Part shown: positions 7,631 through 14,985 of the stretch, in pieces
Numbering within the stretch: position 1 is the first letter of the stretch
Layout: the number at the start of each line of letters is the position of its first letter
Source of the DNA: Acidimicrobiia bacterium
Lineage (GTDB): Bacteria; Actinomycetota; Acidimicrobiia; IMCC26256; Chersky-534
Direction: 5' to 3'
Assembly: GCA_017882925.1 (NCBI GenBank)
Contig: JADGOM010000114.1
Span: forward strand, 1-38,089
Length of the DNA stretch: 38,089 bases
Translations under genes and position numbers: made by a program
The notes under the pieces: generated by a model
What the model was told of the DNA's origin: nothing
The model's database searches: none
Seen by the model: only the letters and a program-made list of their open reading frames with translations

Positions 7631-9604
7631 TCAGCGGGGGGAGACGGCGATGACGGGGCGGTTGAGCTTGATGCCACCGGTCGAGCCGGAGAAGATCGCC
7701 CGGCCGAACGTGAAGATCCCACCGTCCGACGCCACCAACCAGTAGCCGTCGCCGTTGGGGGTCGGGGCCATCGCGACGATCGGCTTCACCAACGGCAGCG
7801 CACCCGCGGACCCCAGGAACGGCGCGTCGCCGAAGGTGAAGATCCCGCCGTCCGACGCCACCAACCAGTAGCCGTGGCCCGAGCGCGTCGGGGCCATGCC
7901 GACGATCGGCTTCACCAACGGCAGCGCACCCGCGGACCCCAGGAACGGCGCGTCGCCGAACGTGAAGATCCCACCGTCCGACGCCACCAACCAGTAGCCG
8001 TGGCCCGACGGCGTGGCCGCCATCCCCACGATCGGCTTCGTGAGCGCGATCCCGCCCGCCGAGCCGAAGAACCCGGCGTCGCCGAACGTGAAGATCCCAC
8101 CGTCCGACGCCACCAACCAGTAGCCGCCGCCGTCGGGGGTCCGGGCCATACCGACGATCGGCTTCGCGAGGGCGAGGTTGCCGGTGCTGCCGAACCAGCG
8201 GGCGTCGCCGAAGCTGAAGATCCCACCGTCCGCCGCCACCATCCAGTAGCCGTTCTCGTTGGGCGTCGACGCCAGTCCCACGATGGGCTGGTTGAGCCGG
8301 ATGTCGGCCATGCTGCCGAGGAGCGGCGCGCCGCCGAACGTGAAGACCCCGCCGTCGGACGCCGCGAGCCAGTAGCCGCCTTCCTTCGGCGGCCCGAACG
8401 TGACCGTCGACGTCGACGTCGCGAGCGACGCGCCCCCGCTCGGATCGCTGAGCACCAGCGAGAACGAGCGGCCCTGCCCGTTGCGCCCCCCGGAGATGGG
8501 GACCGCGACCGTCTTCGGGTCGGTGTCGGCGCCGATCCAGAAGATCGAGCCGAGCATCGGGGTGTAGTCGCGGCCCGCGAGCGCGGAGCCGTCGAGCGTG
8601 TGGAAGCCGATGGTCACGGTGCCGACGCCTCCGGTCCGGGCGATCGTGAAGACCGCGAGCTCGTCGTTGCTCGGCACGGTGAACGCCGACGTGCCGGGCG
8701 CGACCCCGATCGTCGACGCGGGTGGCACGACCGCGAGCGCGACCGCGCCGGCGATGGTCGCGCCCCGCGAGGTCGCGGCGCCGGAAGCCAGGTCGACGGA
8801 GTACAGCCGGTTGGTCCCACCCGCGGTCATCAGCGCGAACGCGGTCCCGTCGGGCGCGACGTCGAGGTCCTGCTGTCCCGCGGCGGTCGTGACCCCGAGC
8901 GAGCCGATGTCGTTGGTACCACCACCGTTGGGGGAGATGGAGCCGTCCACCCCGCCGATGGTCACGAGGTGCGCGGCCGAGCTCCCACCGTTGTCGGTGA
9001 TCGCGAACAGCGTGCTCGCCGCGGTGCCGGAGAACGAGCGGTCGTACCCGATCCCCCGCACCCCGGTCCGGTCCAACGTGTCCATCGGGTGGAACGAGCC
9101 GTCGCGCATGTCGACGAAGCCGTTGTCGCCGTCGCGGTCGACGATCCGCGCGAGATCCGTCGCGGGGTCGAAGTCGAGACCCAGCCCATCGGTGGAGTGG
9201 GACGCGAACTGGAAGGCCGGCACGCCGGGGAAGAAGACCGAGGTCACCGGGGCGAGCGCGCCGTTCCCGAGGTTGACGCTGTAGAGGGTGAGGTTCGCGA
9301 CCCCCGGTGCCGCGGCCAGCTTCGCGGTGAGGACGTAGGGCGTGCGGTCGGCGGGCCGCACGTCGAGCGCGACCGGCGTCTCCCCTCCCGGGACCTGGAG
9401 GCCGACGGTCCCGACCGGGGAGCCGGGTGCGCTCGAGCGCACAGTGGTGATCGTGCCGGTACCGGAGCCGGTGCCCGTGAGCAGCTCGATCGTGGCGTCG
9501 GAGACGCCGGCGGACGCCCTGGCCGGGGCCCGCGTGAGGGCGATGCCGGACCCGGCCAGCACCGCGACGGCGAGGAGCGCGAGCCCGCGCGTCGCTCGCC
9601 TCAT
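7631..9604 (-). CDS. Secreted DUF4394 / Calx-beta protein with six 42-residue repeats
   Basis: A 657-residue exported protein. The signal peptide is MRRATRGLALLAVAVLAG...ARASA. A DUF4394-like segment follows (AVDVRPADRTPYVLTA-type opening seen as VALDVRPADRTPYVLTA, later FDPATDLARIVDRDGDNG). Next is a Calx-beta-like domain (FTIARTGGVGTVTIGFHTLDGSA ... GRDYTPMLG). The C-terminal third has six copies of a 42-residue repeat with the core [17 protein letters not shown] and the spacer KPIVGMAPT. The repeats probably form an extracellular beta structure. The ATG overlaps the stop of the upstream oxidoreductase gene (ATGA), so the two are cotranscribed and coupled. The track's start at 9841 lies inside that upstream gene. 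Function is unknown. Confidence 0.9.
   Translation of the reverse strand: MRRATRGLALLAVAVLAGSGIALTRAPARASAGVSDATIELLTGTGSGTGTITTVRSSAPGSPVGTVGLQVPGGETPVALDVRPADRTPYVLTAKLAAAPGVANLTLYSVNLGNGALAPVTSVFFPGVPAFQFASHSTDGLGLDFDPATDLARIVDRDGDNGFVDMRDGSFHPMDTLDRTGVRGIGYDRSFSGTAASTLFAITDNGGSSAAHLVTIGGVDGSISPNGGGTNDIGSLGVTTAAGQQDLDVAPDGTAFALMTAGGTNRLYSVDLASGAATSRGATIAGAVALAVVPPASTIGVAPGTSAFTVPSNDELAVFTIARTGGVGTVTIGFHTLDGSALAGRDYTPMLGSIFWIGADTDPKTVAVPISGGRNGQGRSFSLVLSDPSGGASLATSTSTVTFGPPKEGGYWLAASDGGVFTFGGAPLLGSMADIRLNQPIVGLASTPNENGYWMVAADGGIFSFGDARWFGSTGNLALAKPIVGMARTPDGGGYWLVASDGGIFTFGDAGFFGSAGGIALTKPIVGMAATPSGHGYWLVASDGGIFTFGDAPFLGSAGALPLVKPIVGMAPTRSGHGYWLVASDGGIFTFGDAPFLGSAGALPLVKPIVAMAPTPNGDGYWLVASDGGIFTFGRAIFSGSTGGIKLNRPVIAVSPR
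7634..8380 (-). repeat. Coding tandem repeat, six units of 126 bp
   Basis: The GYW codons recur every 126 bp on the minus strand, at about 7747, 7873, 7999, 8125, 8251 and 8377. The second and third units from the gene's 3' end are nearly identical in DNA, while the two units at the 5' end are diverged. The period is an exact multiple of three, so unit gain or loss would keep the reading frame. Confidence 0.9.
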
Positions 9605-10614
9605 CCGGTCTTGAAGTCGGCGAGGATCCGGGCCCAGCGCTCGGGATCCGACTGGTACGGCGCGTAGAAGAGCACCCGGTCGACGATGTCGCCGTAGCGG
9701 GCGAGGATCAGCTTCGGGATCTCCTCGGGCGCGCCGACCACGGCGAACGCGTCGAGCATGTCGTCGGTGATGCGCTCCCCCATCGCCACCCACTCGCCGG
9801 CCTTGGAGAGCGCGTTGAGCTCCGGCTGCAGCTCGCCCCACCCGTGCAGCTCGAGCACCGGGCGGTAGGCGGGCGTGCTCGCGTAGAAGGCGATCCGCTC
9901 CTTCGTCTCGCGTCTGGCGGCCGCGATCTCCGCGTCGTCCTCACCCATCACGATGAACACGGCGGCCGAGATCTCGAAGTCGCCGCGGGTGCGGCCACCG
10001 CGGTCGAAGCCGGGCTGGAGCGCCGGGATCGTGACCTCGCGCACGTAGCGCTCGGTGGTGAACGCGTGGAGGATCAGCCCGTCGGCCACCTCGCCCGCGA
10101 CCTCGGTCATCAGCTTGCCCACGGCAGCCAGGCGCACCTTCGGGGAGCCGTACGCGTTCTTGCCCGGCTCGAAGAACGGCGTCATGAGCGTGTGGCGGTA
10201 GAAGTCGCCCTCGAACCGCAGGGGCTCGCCGTCGTTCCAGCACGCCCAGATGGCGCGCATCGCGAGCACGAGCTCGCGCATCCTCGGCGCCGGGTGCGAC
10301 CACGGCATCGAGAACCGCTTCTCGATGTGGGCCTTGATCTGCGAGCCGAGGCCGATCACGGCCCGACCCTTCGAGTACGAGTGGAGGTCCCAGCCCACGT
10401 TGGCCAGGGTCATCGGGTTGCGCGCGAACGCGACCGCGATGCCGGTGCCCAGCTCGATGCGCTCCGTGTGCTCGGCCGCGATCACCAGCGGCAGGAACGG
10501 GTCGTGGTTCACCTCGGCCGACAGGGCGCCGTCGTACCCGAGCTGCTCGAGCTCACGCGCGTGCGCCGCGACCGCGCCCAGGTTGCCGCCCGCGAGTCCC
10601 CCGTCGACCTTCAT
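9601..10614 (-). CDS. F420-dependent oxidoreductase, MSMEG_2256-type LLM family
   Basis: A 337-residue luciferase-like TIM-barrel enzyme beginning MKVDGGLAGGNLGAVAAHA. The segments AEVNHDPFLPLVIAAEHTERIELGTG, FARNPMTLANVGWDL, GLGSQIKAHIEKRFSMPWSHP and FYRHTLMTPFFEPG match the actinobacterial subfamily I know as TIGR03617 (MSMEG_2256 family). Such proteins use the deazaflavin F420; substrates are unknown. The ATG at 10614 has a strong GGGGGAG sequence 6 nt upstream, so the longer track start is wrong. It is the first gene of an operon with the secreted repeat protein. It is divergent from the nuclease gene, with an 18-bp palindrome between them. Confidence 0.94.
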   Translation of the reverse strand: MKVDGGLAGGNLGAVAAHARELEQLGYDGALSAEVNHDPFLPLVIAAEHTERIELGTGIAVAFARNPMTLANVGWDLHSYSKGRAVIGLGSQIKAHIEKRFSMPWSHPAPRMRELVLAMRAIWACWNDGEPLRFEGDFYRHTLMTPFFEPGKNAYGSPKVRLAAVGKLMTEVAGEVADGLILHAFTTERYVREVTIPALQPGFDRGGRTRGDFEISAAVFIVMGEDDAEIAAARRETKERIAFYASTPAYRPVLELHGWGELQPELNALSKAGEWVAMGERITDDMLDAFAVVGAPEEIPKLILARYGDIVDRVLFYAPYQSDPERWARILADFKTG

Positions 10615-10669
10615 CGCTCTCTCCCCCGGTTCGCAGGTTGCGAGGCTATCGAGCGCGGCCGGGCAACCC

Positions 10670-10687
10670 CCACGCGGCGCCGCGTGG
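10670..10687. promoter_or_regulatory. 18-bp perfect palindrome in a divergent promoter region
   Basis: CCACGCGGCGCCGCGTGG is identical to its reverse complement. It lies between the divergent F420 oxidoreductase (start 10614) and RecB-like nuclease (start 10739), about 56 and 52 bp from the two starts. A dimeric repressor site is plausible, but a chance GC palindrome cannot be excluded. Confidence 0.35.
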
Positions 10688-10726
10688 TGCGCCCGACCAT
10701 CCCGTATTCGGGTCATACCCCTCCGG

Positions 10727-10732
10727 TACCCT
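10727..10732 (+). promoter_or_regulatory. Putative -10 hexamer TACCCT, leaderless start of the nuclease gene
   Basis: TACCCT ends 6 nt before the ATG at 10739. No Shine-Dalgarno sequence is present upstream of that ATG. The -35 is not clear. Confidence 0.4.
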
Positions 10733-10738
10733 CGGTCC

Positions 10739-11620
10739 ATGGCTCTCGAACTGCCGCGGTCGCTGTCCCCGAGCTCGGTCTCCACGTTCAAGGACTGCCC
10801 GCAGTCGTTCAAGTTCGCCTACGTCGACCGGCTGCCCCAGCCGCCGAGCGTCGCGGCGTCGAAGGGCACGCTCGTCCACAAGGCGCTCGAGTACCTCATG
10901 GTGCGGCCGGGCCCCGAGCGCACGCTCGACGCCGCCCTCACCGACCTCGACCGGGCGCGCGCGGCCCTGAGCGACGACCCCGACTTCACGGGCCTCGACC
11001 TCAACGAGGCCGGGTGGCGCAGCTTCCAGACCGAAGCCGAGCAGCTCGTGCGGAAGTACTTCGAGCTCGAGGACCCCCGCACCGTGGTCCCCATCGGCCT
11101 GGAGCTCAAGCTGAGCGCCCAGGTCGGCAGCACCACCGTGCGCGGCATCATCGACCGGCTCGAGCTCGACGCCAACGGCGATCTCGTGGTCACCGACTAC
11201 AAGACGGGATCGGTCCCCGGCGAGCTGTGGGAGAACTCGCGGCTCGGGGGCGTCCACATGTACGCGCTGCTGTGCGAGCGCATGCTCGGCCGGCGGCCGG
11301 TGCGGGTCCAGCTCCTGTACCTCTCGAAGCCCGAGGCCATCATCGCCACGCCCACCGAGCAGTCGATCGGCGGCGTGGAGCGCAAGACCTCGGCGTTGTG
11401 GACCGCGATCGAGCGGGCGTGCGAACGCGACGACTTCCGACCCAAGACCGGCCGCCTCTGCGACTGGTGCGCGTTCAAGGCCTACTGCCCCGCGTGGGGC
11501 GGCGACCCCGAGCGCGCGGTCGAGCTGCGCGGCCCGGCCGCGCTGGCCCCGCCGCTCCCCCTGGTCACGGCGGCGGATCCGGCTCCGTCACCGGGCGATC
11601 AGCTGCTGCCCACCGTCTGA
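10739..11620 (+). CDS. RecB-family PD-(D/E)XK exonuclease with Fe-S cluster
   Basis: A 293-residue nuclease. The N-terminal SLSPSSVSTFKDCPQSFKF holds Cys20. The active-site core follows: Glu122 region, Asp139 in GIIDRLE, and D153-x-K155 in VVTDYKTG. The C-terminus has CDWCAFKAYCPAW with Cys241, Cys244 and Cys250. One early plus three late cysteines is the 4Fe-4S arrangement of AddB/Cas4-like nucleases, which cut or resect DNA 5' or 3' ends. No cas genes or helicase partner are nearby, so a general DNA repair role is more likely than CRISPR adaptation. The ATG at 10739 is chosen over the track's 10250 start, which lies inside the oppositely oriented oxidoreductase. Confidence 0.95.
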   Translation: MALELPRSLSPSSVSTFKDCPQSFKFAYVDRLPQPPSVAASKGTLVHKALEYLMVRPGPERTLDAALTDLDRARAALSDDPDFTGLDLNEAGWRSFQTEAEQLVRKYFELEDPRTVVPIGLELKLSAQVGSTTVRGIIDRLELDANGDLVVTDYKTGSVPGELWENSRLGGVHMYALLCERMLGRRPVRVQLLYLSKPEAIIATPTEQSIGGVERKTSALWTAIERACERDDFRPKTGRLCDWCAFKAYCPAWGGDPERAVELRGPAALAPPLPLVTAADPAPSPGDQLLPTV

Positions 11621-11644
11621 GGTCGCCCGTCCGGGCTGGTCAGC

Positions 11645-11661
11645 ACCGGTCCGGGACCGGT
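11645..11661. promoter_or_regulatory. 17-bp palindrome upstream of the PAP2 gene
   Basis: ACCGGTCCGGGACCGGT has perfect 8-bp arms around one central base. It sits 24 bp after the nuclease stop and about 12 bp before a TACGAT -10-like hexamer (11674-11679) of the PAP2 gene. It could be an operator or a short terminator hairpin. Confidence 0.3.
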
Positions 11662-11690
11662 CGGGGGCTCCGGTACGATCGGCCCGCAGC

Positions 11691-12272
11691 ATGGCCGCCG
11701 CCCCCCAGTCGCGTCGACGCTTCCCGCGTCCGTGGCCCCGCAACGACTCGGTCGAGAGCGCCGTGCGCGCGGTCGACGACTACATCGAGACCCGGTTCCC
11801 GGTCGAGCCGTCGCCGAACCTCGACCGCCTCTTCTACAACCTCTCGAGCGCGGCGGACCACAGCATCCTGTGGCACGCGCTGGGTGCGCTCCGGGCCGCG
11901 CGCACCGGCCGGCCGCGGACCGCCGTGCGCCTGAGCGTGGTCCTCGGCCTCGAGTCCGCGCTCACCAACGGGCCGATCAAGTCGTTGTTCAAGCGGGTGC
12001 GGCCGCCGAGCCAGCCCGAGGGCCCGCTCCCCTACGGCATGCGCCGGCCCATCACCAGCTCGTTCCCGTCCGGGCACGCGACCGCCGCGTTCACGGCCGC
12101 GACGATGCTCTCGCAGGGCAGCGGCGCGGCCCCCGCCTACTTCGCGCTCGCGGGAATAGTCGCCTACAGCCGCGTGTACACCAAGATGCACCACCCTTCC
12201 GATGTACTCGTCGGCGCCGGCCTGGGCCTCGTGCTCGGGCAGATCGGGCGCCGGCTCCTCCCGCTCAGCTGA
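11691..12272 (+). CDS. PAP2-type acid phosphatase / lipid phosphatase
   Basis: A 193-residue member of the phosphatidic acid phosphatase type 2 superfamily. The three signature motifs are present: KSLFKRVRPP (K-x6-RP), SFPSGHATA (PSGH) and SRVYTKMHHPSDVLVG (SR-x5-H-x3-D). The catalytic histidines are in motifs 2 and 3. Hydrophobic segments flank the motifs, consistent with membrane association and dephosphorylation of a lipid phosphate such as an isoprenyl or phosphatidyl phosphate. It opens a plus-strand run with the DsbA-like gene 11 bp downstream and the wax ester synthase after that. Confidence 0.93.
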   Translation: MAAAPQSRRRFPRPWPRNDSVESAVRAVDDYIETRFPVEPSPNLDRLFYNLSSAADHSILWHALGALRAARTGRPRTAVRLSVVLGLESALTNGPIKSLFKRVRPPSQPEGPLPYGMRRPITSSFPSGHATAAFTAATMLSQGSGAAPAYFALAGIVAYSRVYTKMHHPSDVLVGAGLGLVLGQIGRRLLPLS

Positions 12273-12283
12273 GGAGTTCCCGC

Positions 12284-12877
12284 ATGGCCGGAACCGTCTC
12301 CGTCACGTTCGACTACCGCTGCCCGTTCGCCCGCAACGCCCACGAAGCCATCGTGACGGCACTGCGCGAGGGCGCGGACCACGACATCCGCTTCCTCGCG
12401 TTCTCCCTCGACCAGAACCACGTCGAGGAGGGCGGGACCCCGATGTGGGAGCGGCCGGTCGGCGAGCGCGGCAGCGGCATCCTCGCGCTGGAGTGGGGCA
12501 TCGCGGTGCGGGACAACTTCCCCGACCGGTTCCTCGACTACCACATCGCCTCGTTCGCGGCCCGCCACGACTACTCCCGCGCGCTCGACGATCCGGCGGT
12601 GCTCCAGGAGGTCGCCGTCATGTGCGGCCTCGACCCGGAGGCCGTGGCGGGCATCGTCGCCGACGGCGGCCCGCTGCTGACGCTGGCCAAGGAGCACACG
12701 GAGGCCGTCGACCGCTGGGACGTGTTCGGCGTGCCCACCTTCTGCCCCGACGACTCCGACGCCGGCGCGTTCATCCGCTTCATGGAGCGCGGGCGGGTCG
12801 ACGACCTCCACCGCGCGCTCGATCTCCTCGACTGGGACCGCCTCAACGAGTTCAAGCGCACGCGGATCCCCCGGTGA
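12284..12877 (+). CDS. DsbA-family / HCCA isomerase-like thioredoxin-fold protein
   Basis: A 197-residue protein with a clear GAGGAG ribosome-binding sequence before ATG 12284. The N-terminal strand and active-site region read VTFDYRCPFARNAHE, with Cys13 but no second cysteine of a CxxC pair. The cis-proline loop reads VFGVPTFCP. This fits DsbA-like oxidoreductases of the FrnE/2-hydroxychromene-2-carboxylate isomerase type, some of which act on glutathione or mycothiol adducts rather than protein disulfides. With one active-site cysteine, a transferase or isomerase role is more plausible than disulfide formation. No signal peptide is present, so it is cytoplasmic. Confidence 0.88.
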   Translation: MAGTVSVTFDYRCPFARNAHEAIVTALREGADHDIRFLAFSLDQNHVEEGGTPMWERPVGERGSGILALEWGIAVRDNFPDRFLDYHIASFAARHDYSRALDDPAVLQEVAVMCGLDPEAVAGIVADGGPLLTLAKEHTEAVDRWDVFGVPTFCPDDSDAGAFIRFMERGRVDDLHRALDLLDWDRLNEFKRTRIPR

Positions 12878-12943
12878 GGACCGTTTCCCGATGAGCGAAC
12901 CGCAGCGTCGGTGACCTGCCGTCCCACGCCGCCGATCGAGCGC

Positions 12944-14359
12944 ATGAGCGACTCGGAGCGACTGATGTGGATGCTCGAGGCCGACCCGGAGCTGCGGTCC
13001 GATCTCGTGAGCGTCACCCTGCTCGACACCGCGCCCGACGAGGACCGGCTCCGGGCCAAGGTCGCCGAGGCGGTGGCCGACATCCCGCGGATGCGCCAGC
13101 GCGTGCTCGCGCCGCCGCTGCGGCTCGCGGCCCCGGAGTGGAGCCCGGCCGCGATCGACGACGCGTACCACCTGCAGAAGGTGGCGCTCGCGGCGCCGGG
13201 CGGGCTGCGCGAGCTGCTCGACCTCGCCGCCGCGATCGGTGCGGCGCCGTTCGATCCCGACCGCCCGCTCTGGCGGTTCTTCCTGGTCGAGGGCTACCAC
13301 GGCGACCACGACGACAACGGCGCGCTCATCGAGAAGCTGCACCACTCGATGACCGACGGCGTGCGGGGGATGCGGCTCTCGCTGCACCTCGTCGACACCG
13401 AACGCGGCGACGACCCCCGGGCCGGCCGCGGCGCCCGTTCCCCCGAGGGCCCGGCGCCCGAACCGCCGCCGCCATCGCGGTCGAGCGTCGAGGTCGCGCG
13501 CGACGCGGTGCTCAGCTCCACCGCCCGCAACCTCCGCCGGGTCCGCGGGCTCGCGGGCGCCGGGGTCGGGCTCGTCCGGCACCCCTCCCGCCTCCCCGGC
13601 GCCGTGGGCGCCGGGGTCAGCGTGGGCGGCTCGATCCGCCGGCAGCTGGTGGTGGTGGGCTCGGCCCGTTCGCCCGTCACCACCGGACGGTCGGCCGATC
13701 GCCGGTTCGAGGTGCTCACGGTGCCGTTCGCACCGGCCAAGGCCGCGGCGGCCACCCTCGGCGGCAGCCTCAACGACCTCTTCGTCACCGCGGTGGCCCG
13801 GGCGCTCGGCCGGTACCACGAGGAGCACTATCCCGAAGCCGACGGCGAGCCGGTGAGCGAGCTGCGGATGGCCATGCCGGTGAACCTCACGTCCGGGGGT
13901 GGCGGGGCCCCGAGCGCGGCGGGCAACCACTTCGCCCCGGCCCGCGTGATCGTGCCGATCCGGCCCGTCGACCCCGCGATCCTGTTCGCGCGGGTCCGCC
14001 GTGCCATCGGGCCCGCACGCGACGAGCCCGCGCTCCGGCTCACCGACGAGCTCGCCGGGCTCGCAATGGTGCTGCCGACGCCGGTGCTCGTCGCGACGTT
14101 CCGGAACCAGGCCCGCACGATCGACTTCGCGGCGTCGAACCTGCGCGGCAGCCCGATGCCGCTCTACGTCGGCGGCGCGCGCATCGTGGCCAACTTCCCC
14201 TTCGGGCCGCGCACCGGCTGCGCGCTCAACGTGAGCCTGATGTCGTACGCCGGCGAGCTCCAGATCGGCTGCAACATCGATCCGGTCGCGATCGCGGACC
14301 CGGATCAGCTCATGGCGCTGCTCGCGGAGAGCTTCGACCGACTGCTCGCGTTCGCCTGA
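12944..14359 (+). CDS. Wax ester synthase / diacylglycerol acyltransferase (WS/DGAT)
   Basis: A 471-residue acyltransferase that would esterify acyl-CoA to a fatty alcohol or diacylglycerol for storage lipid. The catalytic motif HHSMTDG (His133-His134, Asp138) matches the HHxxxDG signature. The N-terminus (MSDSERLMWMLEADPEL) and the C-terminal block (AASNLRGSPMPLYVGGARIV ... GELQIGCNIDP) are family-typical. The ATG at 12944 is preferred over the track's GTG at 12911 because it begins the conserved first helix. A proline-rich linker near residue 170 is not conserved in the family. The sequence supports neutral lipid accumulation. Confidence 0.94.
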   Translation: MSDSERLMWMLEADPELRSDLVSVTLLDTAPDEDRLRAKVAEAVADIPRMRQRVLAPPLRLAAPEWSPAAIDDAYHLQKVALAAPGGLRELLDLAAAIGAAPFDPDRPLWRFFLVEGYHGDHDDNGALIEKLHHSMTDGVRGMRLSLHLVDTERGDDPRAGRGARSPEGPAPEPPPPSRSSVEVARDAVLSSTARNLRRVRGLAGAGVGLVRHPSRLPGAVGAGVSVGGSIRRQLVVVGSARSPVTTGRSADRRFEVLTVPFAPAKAAAATLGGSLNDLFVTAVARALGRYHEEHYPEADGEPVSELRMAMPVNLTSGGGGAPSAAGNHFAPARVIVPIRPVDPAILFARVRRAIGPARDEPALRLTDELAGLAMVLPTPVLVATFRNQARTIDFAASNLRGSPMPLYVGGARIVANFPFGPRTGCALNVSLMSYAGELQIGCNIDPVAIADPDQLMALLAESFDRLLAFA

Positions 14360-14401
14360 CCTGCACCGACGCGCGCCGGAGGCCGTCGCGACACGCGTGC
14401 G

Positions 14402-14767
14402 TCAGTGGCGACGCAGCGTGGGCACGGGGGTCGCGAACACCTCGGCCCACTCCTCCGCACCCGGGTCGTGCCAGTCGTCGTGCTCACACTCCGACACGAG
14501 GTCCTGCACGTAGAGGTGCAACGTGGGCGCGTCGTCGGCGAGCTCGAGCAGCTCGGACCCCTTCGGCAGCGGCGGCGCGCTCTCGATGATGTCGACGAGC
14601 GCGACGACCGCGAGCACGCGTGACTTGCAGTGCGGGCACGCGGAGACGGTGGCCCCGTCGAGGTCACCGGTCATCGCGAGCAGTCGCGACGCCTCTTCGT
14701 TGTCGTAGATGAGCTGCTCGTCGTCGTCGTCGACGATTGCGAGCGCCTCACAAAGCCCGGTCGCCAT
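14402..14767 (-). CDS. Hypothetical protein with CPHC motif
   Basis: A 121-residue acidic protein of unrecognised family. The N-terminus is AIVDDDDEQLIYDNEEASRLLAM. A CPHCKSRVLAVVALVD segment near residue 44 looks like half of a zinc ribbon; only one further Cys (ECEHDDWH, about residue 92) is present. The C-terminus is rich in Asp, Glu and Trp. It converges on the wax ester synthase gene and starts at ATG 14767 with a TACCCT box ending 7 nt upstream. No function can be given from sequence reading. Confidence 0.82.
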   Translation of the reverse strand: MATGLCEALAIVDDDDEQLIYDNEEASRLLAMTGDLDGATVSACPHCKSRVLAVVALVDIIESAPPLPKGSELLELADDAPTLHLYVQDLVSECEHDDWHDPGAEEWAEVFATPVPTLRRH

Positions 14768-14774
14768 GGATCGG

Positions 14775-14780
14775 AGGGTA
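14775..14780 (-). promoter_or_regulatory. Putative -10 hexamer TACCCT, leaderless start of the CPHC protein gene
   Basis: On the minus strand TACCCT is followed by 7 nt and then the ATG at 14767. It is the same hexamer found before the nuclease gene at 10739. The remaining 14781-14972 interval shows no open frame or repeat that I can support. Confidence 0.4.
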
Positions 14781-14972
14781 TCCCCGCTCCTGGATCCCGA
14801 TTACCGGCATACCGGACATTCGCCGCGCCCTGTCGACCCGGTTGGTCACGTTCCCGGCGCCGAATACGCCCATACGGAAGGAACCCGGAATCGGCGGGCG
14901 CCGCGACCCGAGCCCGACCCCGGGCGGCCGGAGGGCCGGGGACCCTCCCCCCGGGCCCGCCGCCGCCGTCAC

Positions 14973-14978
14973 TACGGT
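14973..14978 (+). promoter_or_regulatory. Putative -10 hexamer TACGGT, leaderless start of the quinone oxidoreductase gene
   Basis: TACGGT ends 7 nt before the ATG at 14986. A GTG at 14977 inside the box would be an alternative start but would require a different promoter. Confidence 0.38.
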
Positions 14979-14985
14979 GACGGAC

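Noticed and set aside
7634-8380. Regular 126-bp repeats as a possible CRISPR array
   Set aside because: The repeats are continuous, in frame and encode a 42-residue protein motif; there are no spacers and no cas genes. The Fe-S nuclease at 10739 is not Cas4 by context.
14781-14972. Possible small gene in the 218-bp gap before the quinone oxidoreductase
   Set aside because: The open frames here are proline/arginine-rich, lack start signals and show no conserved motif.
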